Assembly: GCA_023259575.1 (NCBI GenBank) | Contig: JALRHN010000093.1 | Coordinates: 1-8,130, forward strand | DNA length: 8,130 nt | Direction of reading: 5' to 3' | DNA from: Candidatus Kapaibacterium sp. | GTDB taxonomy: Bacteria > Bacteroidota > Ignavibacteria > Kapaibacteriales > UBA961 | Shown: positions 6,976 to 8,130 of the stretch, one piece after another | How positions within the stretch are numbered: position 1 is the first letter of the stretch | Layout of the letters: each line of letters begins with the position of its first letter | Notes under the pieces: model-generated | What the model was told of the DNA's origin: nothing | The model's database searches: none | The model's input: only the letters and a program-made list of their open reading frames with translations | Position numbers and translations under genes: made by a program

Positions 6976-7353
6976 ATAATGTTTAAATCTAAAATCCATA
7001 GAGCTTCTATAACGCAAGCAGAATTGCATTATGAAGGAAGCTTAACTATAGATCTTGATTTAATGGATGCTGCAGATTTATTACCCTATGAAAAAATATC
7101 TGTAGTGAATATTAATAATGGCGAGCGTATCGAAACATATGTAATCCCTGGTGAAAGGGGTTCTCGAACAATTTGTTTAAATGGTGCTGCAGCAAGAAAA
7201 GGATGTATCGGCGATAGAATTATCATTATTAGCTATGCTCATATGAGCGATGAAGAAGCTCATTCATATTCCCCTACTATAATTTTAGTAGATGAACATA
7301 ATTCGATCATTAGCACTTCTCATTCTGTTGAACCACATACTTTAATAGCATAA
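6967..7353 (+). CDS. panD: Aspartate 1-decarboxylase proenzyme PanD
   Basis: Decarboxylates L-aspartate to beta-alanine, which is condensed with pantoate by PanC to give pantothenate and then CoA. PanD is a cytosolic pyruvoyl enzyme: the proenzyme cleaves itself between Gly24 and Ser25, and Ser25 becomes the pyruvoyl group. Here 128 residues match the usual length (about 115-140), with MFKSKIHRASITQAELHYEGS (5-25) carrying Lys9 and the Gly24-Ser25 site. Arg54, Thr57 and Tyr58 of the active site are in place, followed by GERGS (62-66) and the LNGAAAR loop. Everything needed for activity is present. It lies 67 bp after the E1 gene, possibly with its own promoter, though none is clear in that gap. 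Its TAA shares one base with the ATG of the next gene (TAATG), indicating co-transcription and translational coupling. The genes panB and panC are not in the window. Confidence 0.97.
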   Translation: MERIMFKSKIHRASITQAELHYEGSLTIDLDLMDAADLLPYEKISVVNINNGERIETYVIPGERGSRTICLNGAAARKGCIGDRIIIISYAHMSDEEAHSYSPTIILVDEHNSIISTSHSVEPHTLIA

Positions 7354-8117
7354 TGCAAGAATTATCATTAGCAATTATCATTTTAGCTGCAGGTAAGGGA
7401 AAAAGAATGGGTATGGTAGATAAGCCTAAAGTTATGGCTGAGATATCTGGTATACCATTAATTGGACATGTAATCAAAGCAATATTGCCTTTATCACCTG
7501 TTTCTATTATTCCCATTATAGGTTTTCAAAGGGAAATAGTTTCTTCTTTTATCGAACATTATCAAAATCCTACTATATCTTGTATAGTTCAAGAAGAACA
7601 ATTAGGAACTGGACACGCTGTTAACCAAGCAGCACATATATTCAAAGATTTTACTGGTTATATTCTAATATTAACAGGTGATACTCCATTAATCCAGACT
7701 TCAACATTACAATCTTTTATAGACAGTTTTCATAGCTTTCCTGTTGATTTAGCAGCAGCAACCTTAAGTGCTTTTACCTCTAATCCTTTTGGATATGGAA
7801 GAATTGTTCGTTCTGAACAAGGAGATTTTATTGGTATAGTTGAAGAAAAAGACGCTACAGAAGATCAAAAAAAGATTGAAGAAATTAATACAGGTATCTT
7901 TTTGGTTCAGTCTGATAAATTATTTAAGGCCTTGAATAATATATCAAATACTAATGCACAGAATGAGTACTATTTAACAGATATAATCAAAATATTAATA
8001 GATCAAGGTGAACATGTTGCTGCAATTTCAAGCAATTCATTTGCTGAATTTCAAGGAATAAATACTCTTGAAGAATTGCAATTGGCTCAATCAACCTATA
8101 ATGAACTTCAAGGTTAA
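7353..8117 (+). CDS. GlmU-like nucleotidyltransferase, uridylyltransferase domain only
   Basis: A 254-residue sugar-phosphate nucleotidyltransferase like the N-terminal half of GlmU, which makes UDP-GlcNAc from UTP and GlcNAc-1-phosphate for cell-wall and LPS synthesis. Motifs in order: LAAGKGKRM (11-19), KPKV (24-27), QEEQLGTGHAV (80-90), TGDTPL (108-113) with metal-binding Asp110, GYGRIVR (147-153), IVEEKDAT (162-169), EINTGIF (177-183), NAQNEYYLTDII (201-212) and GINT with Asn237, equivalent to the second metal ligand. All match E. coli GlmU positions closely. What is missing is the left-handed beta-helix acetyltransferase domain (about 200 residues): the gene ends cleanly with TAA and no decayed continuation. 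It may depend on a separate acetyltransferase or act on another sugar phosphate, so I give no symbol. It overlaps panD by one base. After it, 13 bp remain, with an ATG at 8126 that could start another gene. Confidence 0.9.
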   Translation: MQELSLAIIILAAGKGKRMGMVDKPKVMAEISGIPLIGHVIKAILPLSPVSIIPIIGFQREIVSSFIEHYQNPTISCIVQEEQLGTGHAVNQAAHIFKDFTGYILILTGDTPLIQTSTLQSFIDSFHSFPVDLAAATLSAFTSNPFGYGRIVRSEQGDFIGIVEEKDATEDQKKIEEINTGIFLVQSDKLFKALNNISNTNAQNEYYLTDIIKILIDQGEHVAAISSNSFAEFQGINTLEELQLAQSTYNELQG

Positions 8118-8130
8118 TTCTTACTATGTT

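Noticed and set aside
5527..7516. Minus-strand open frames at 5527-5775, 6029-6325, 6521-6712 and 7310-7516.
   Set aside because: They are shadows of the E1, panD and GlmU-like genes, which have full sets of family motifs in the plus frames.
1..8130. Mobile elements, CRISPR arrays, tRNA/rRNA genes or a defence or biosynthetic island.
   Set aside because: No transposase or integrase motifs, regularly spaced repeats, tRNA-like cloverleaf or terminal inverted repeats are visible, and nearly all of the window is occupied by recognisable core-type genes.

Overview
The window is AT-rich and gene-dense, and it looks like chromosome from a member of the Bacteroidota/Chlorobiota (FCB) group. Four things point there: a secreted protein with a type IX secretion (Por) C-terminal sorting domain, a DUF3109 cysteine-rich protein, a GlyA carrying the Bacteroidota-type segment before its conserved GIQGGP motif, and a fused alpha/beta 2-oxoacid dehydrogenase E1. 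Most genes lack a clear Shine-Dalgarno sequence, which also fits. Genus cannot be fixed from the sequence; the Chlorobiota/Kapabacteria/Ignavibacteria side is as plausible as a classical Bacteroidota.

Layout: positions 1-4648 are all minus strand. Read in the direction of transcription they are a T9SS cargo protein (4648-3707), glyA (3685-2390) with an intrinsic terminator after it, then a DUF3109 protein (2240-1665) overlapping rpoN (1668 to beyond position 1) by 4 bp. A 199-bp divergent intergenic region (4649-4847) follows. Positions 4848-8117 are all plus strand: a fused alpha-beta 2-oxoacid dehydrogenase E1 (4848-6899), then panD (6967-7353), which shares one base with a GlmU-like nucleotidyltransferase (7353-8117) that lacks the acetyltransferase half.

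Functionally this is mainly core metabolism and regulation: one-carbon/serine-glycine metabolism (GlyA), 2-oxoacid oxidation (E1), beta-alanine for pantothenate/CoA (PanD), sugar-nucleotide synthesis (GlmU-like) and the alternative sigma factor sigma-54. No phage, insertion sequence, CRISPR, tRNA, rRNA or recognisable defence system is visible, and I do not see a convincing undescribed system. The parts least explained by known families are the body of the T9SS cargo protein, the DUF3109-rpoN coupling, the stand-alone GlmU-like domain translationally linked to panD, and short repeats and hairpins in the leaders.
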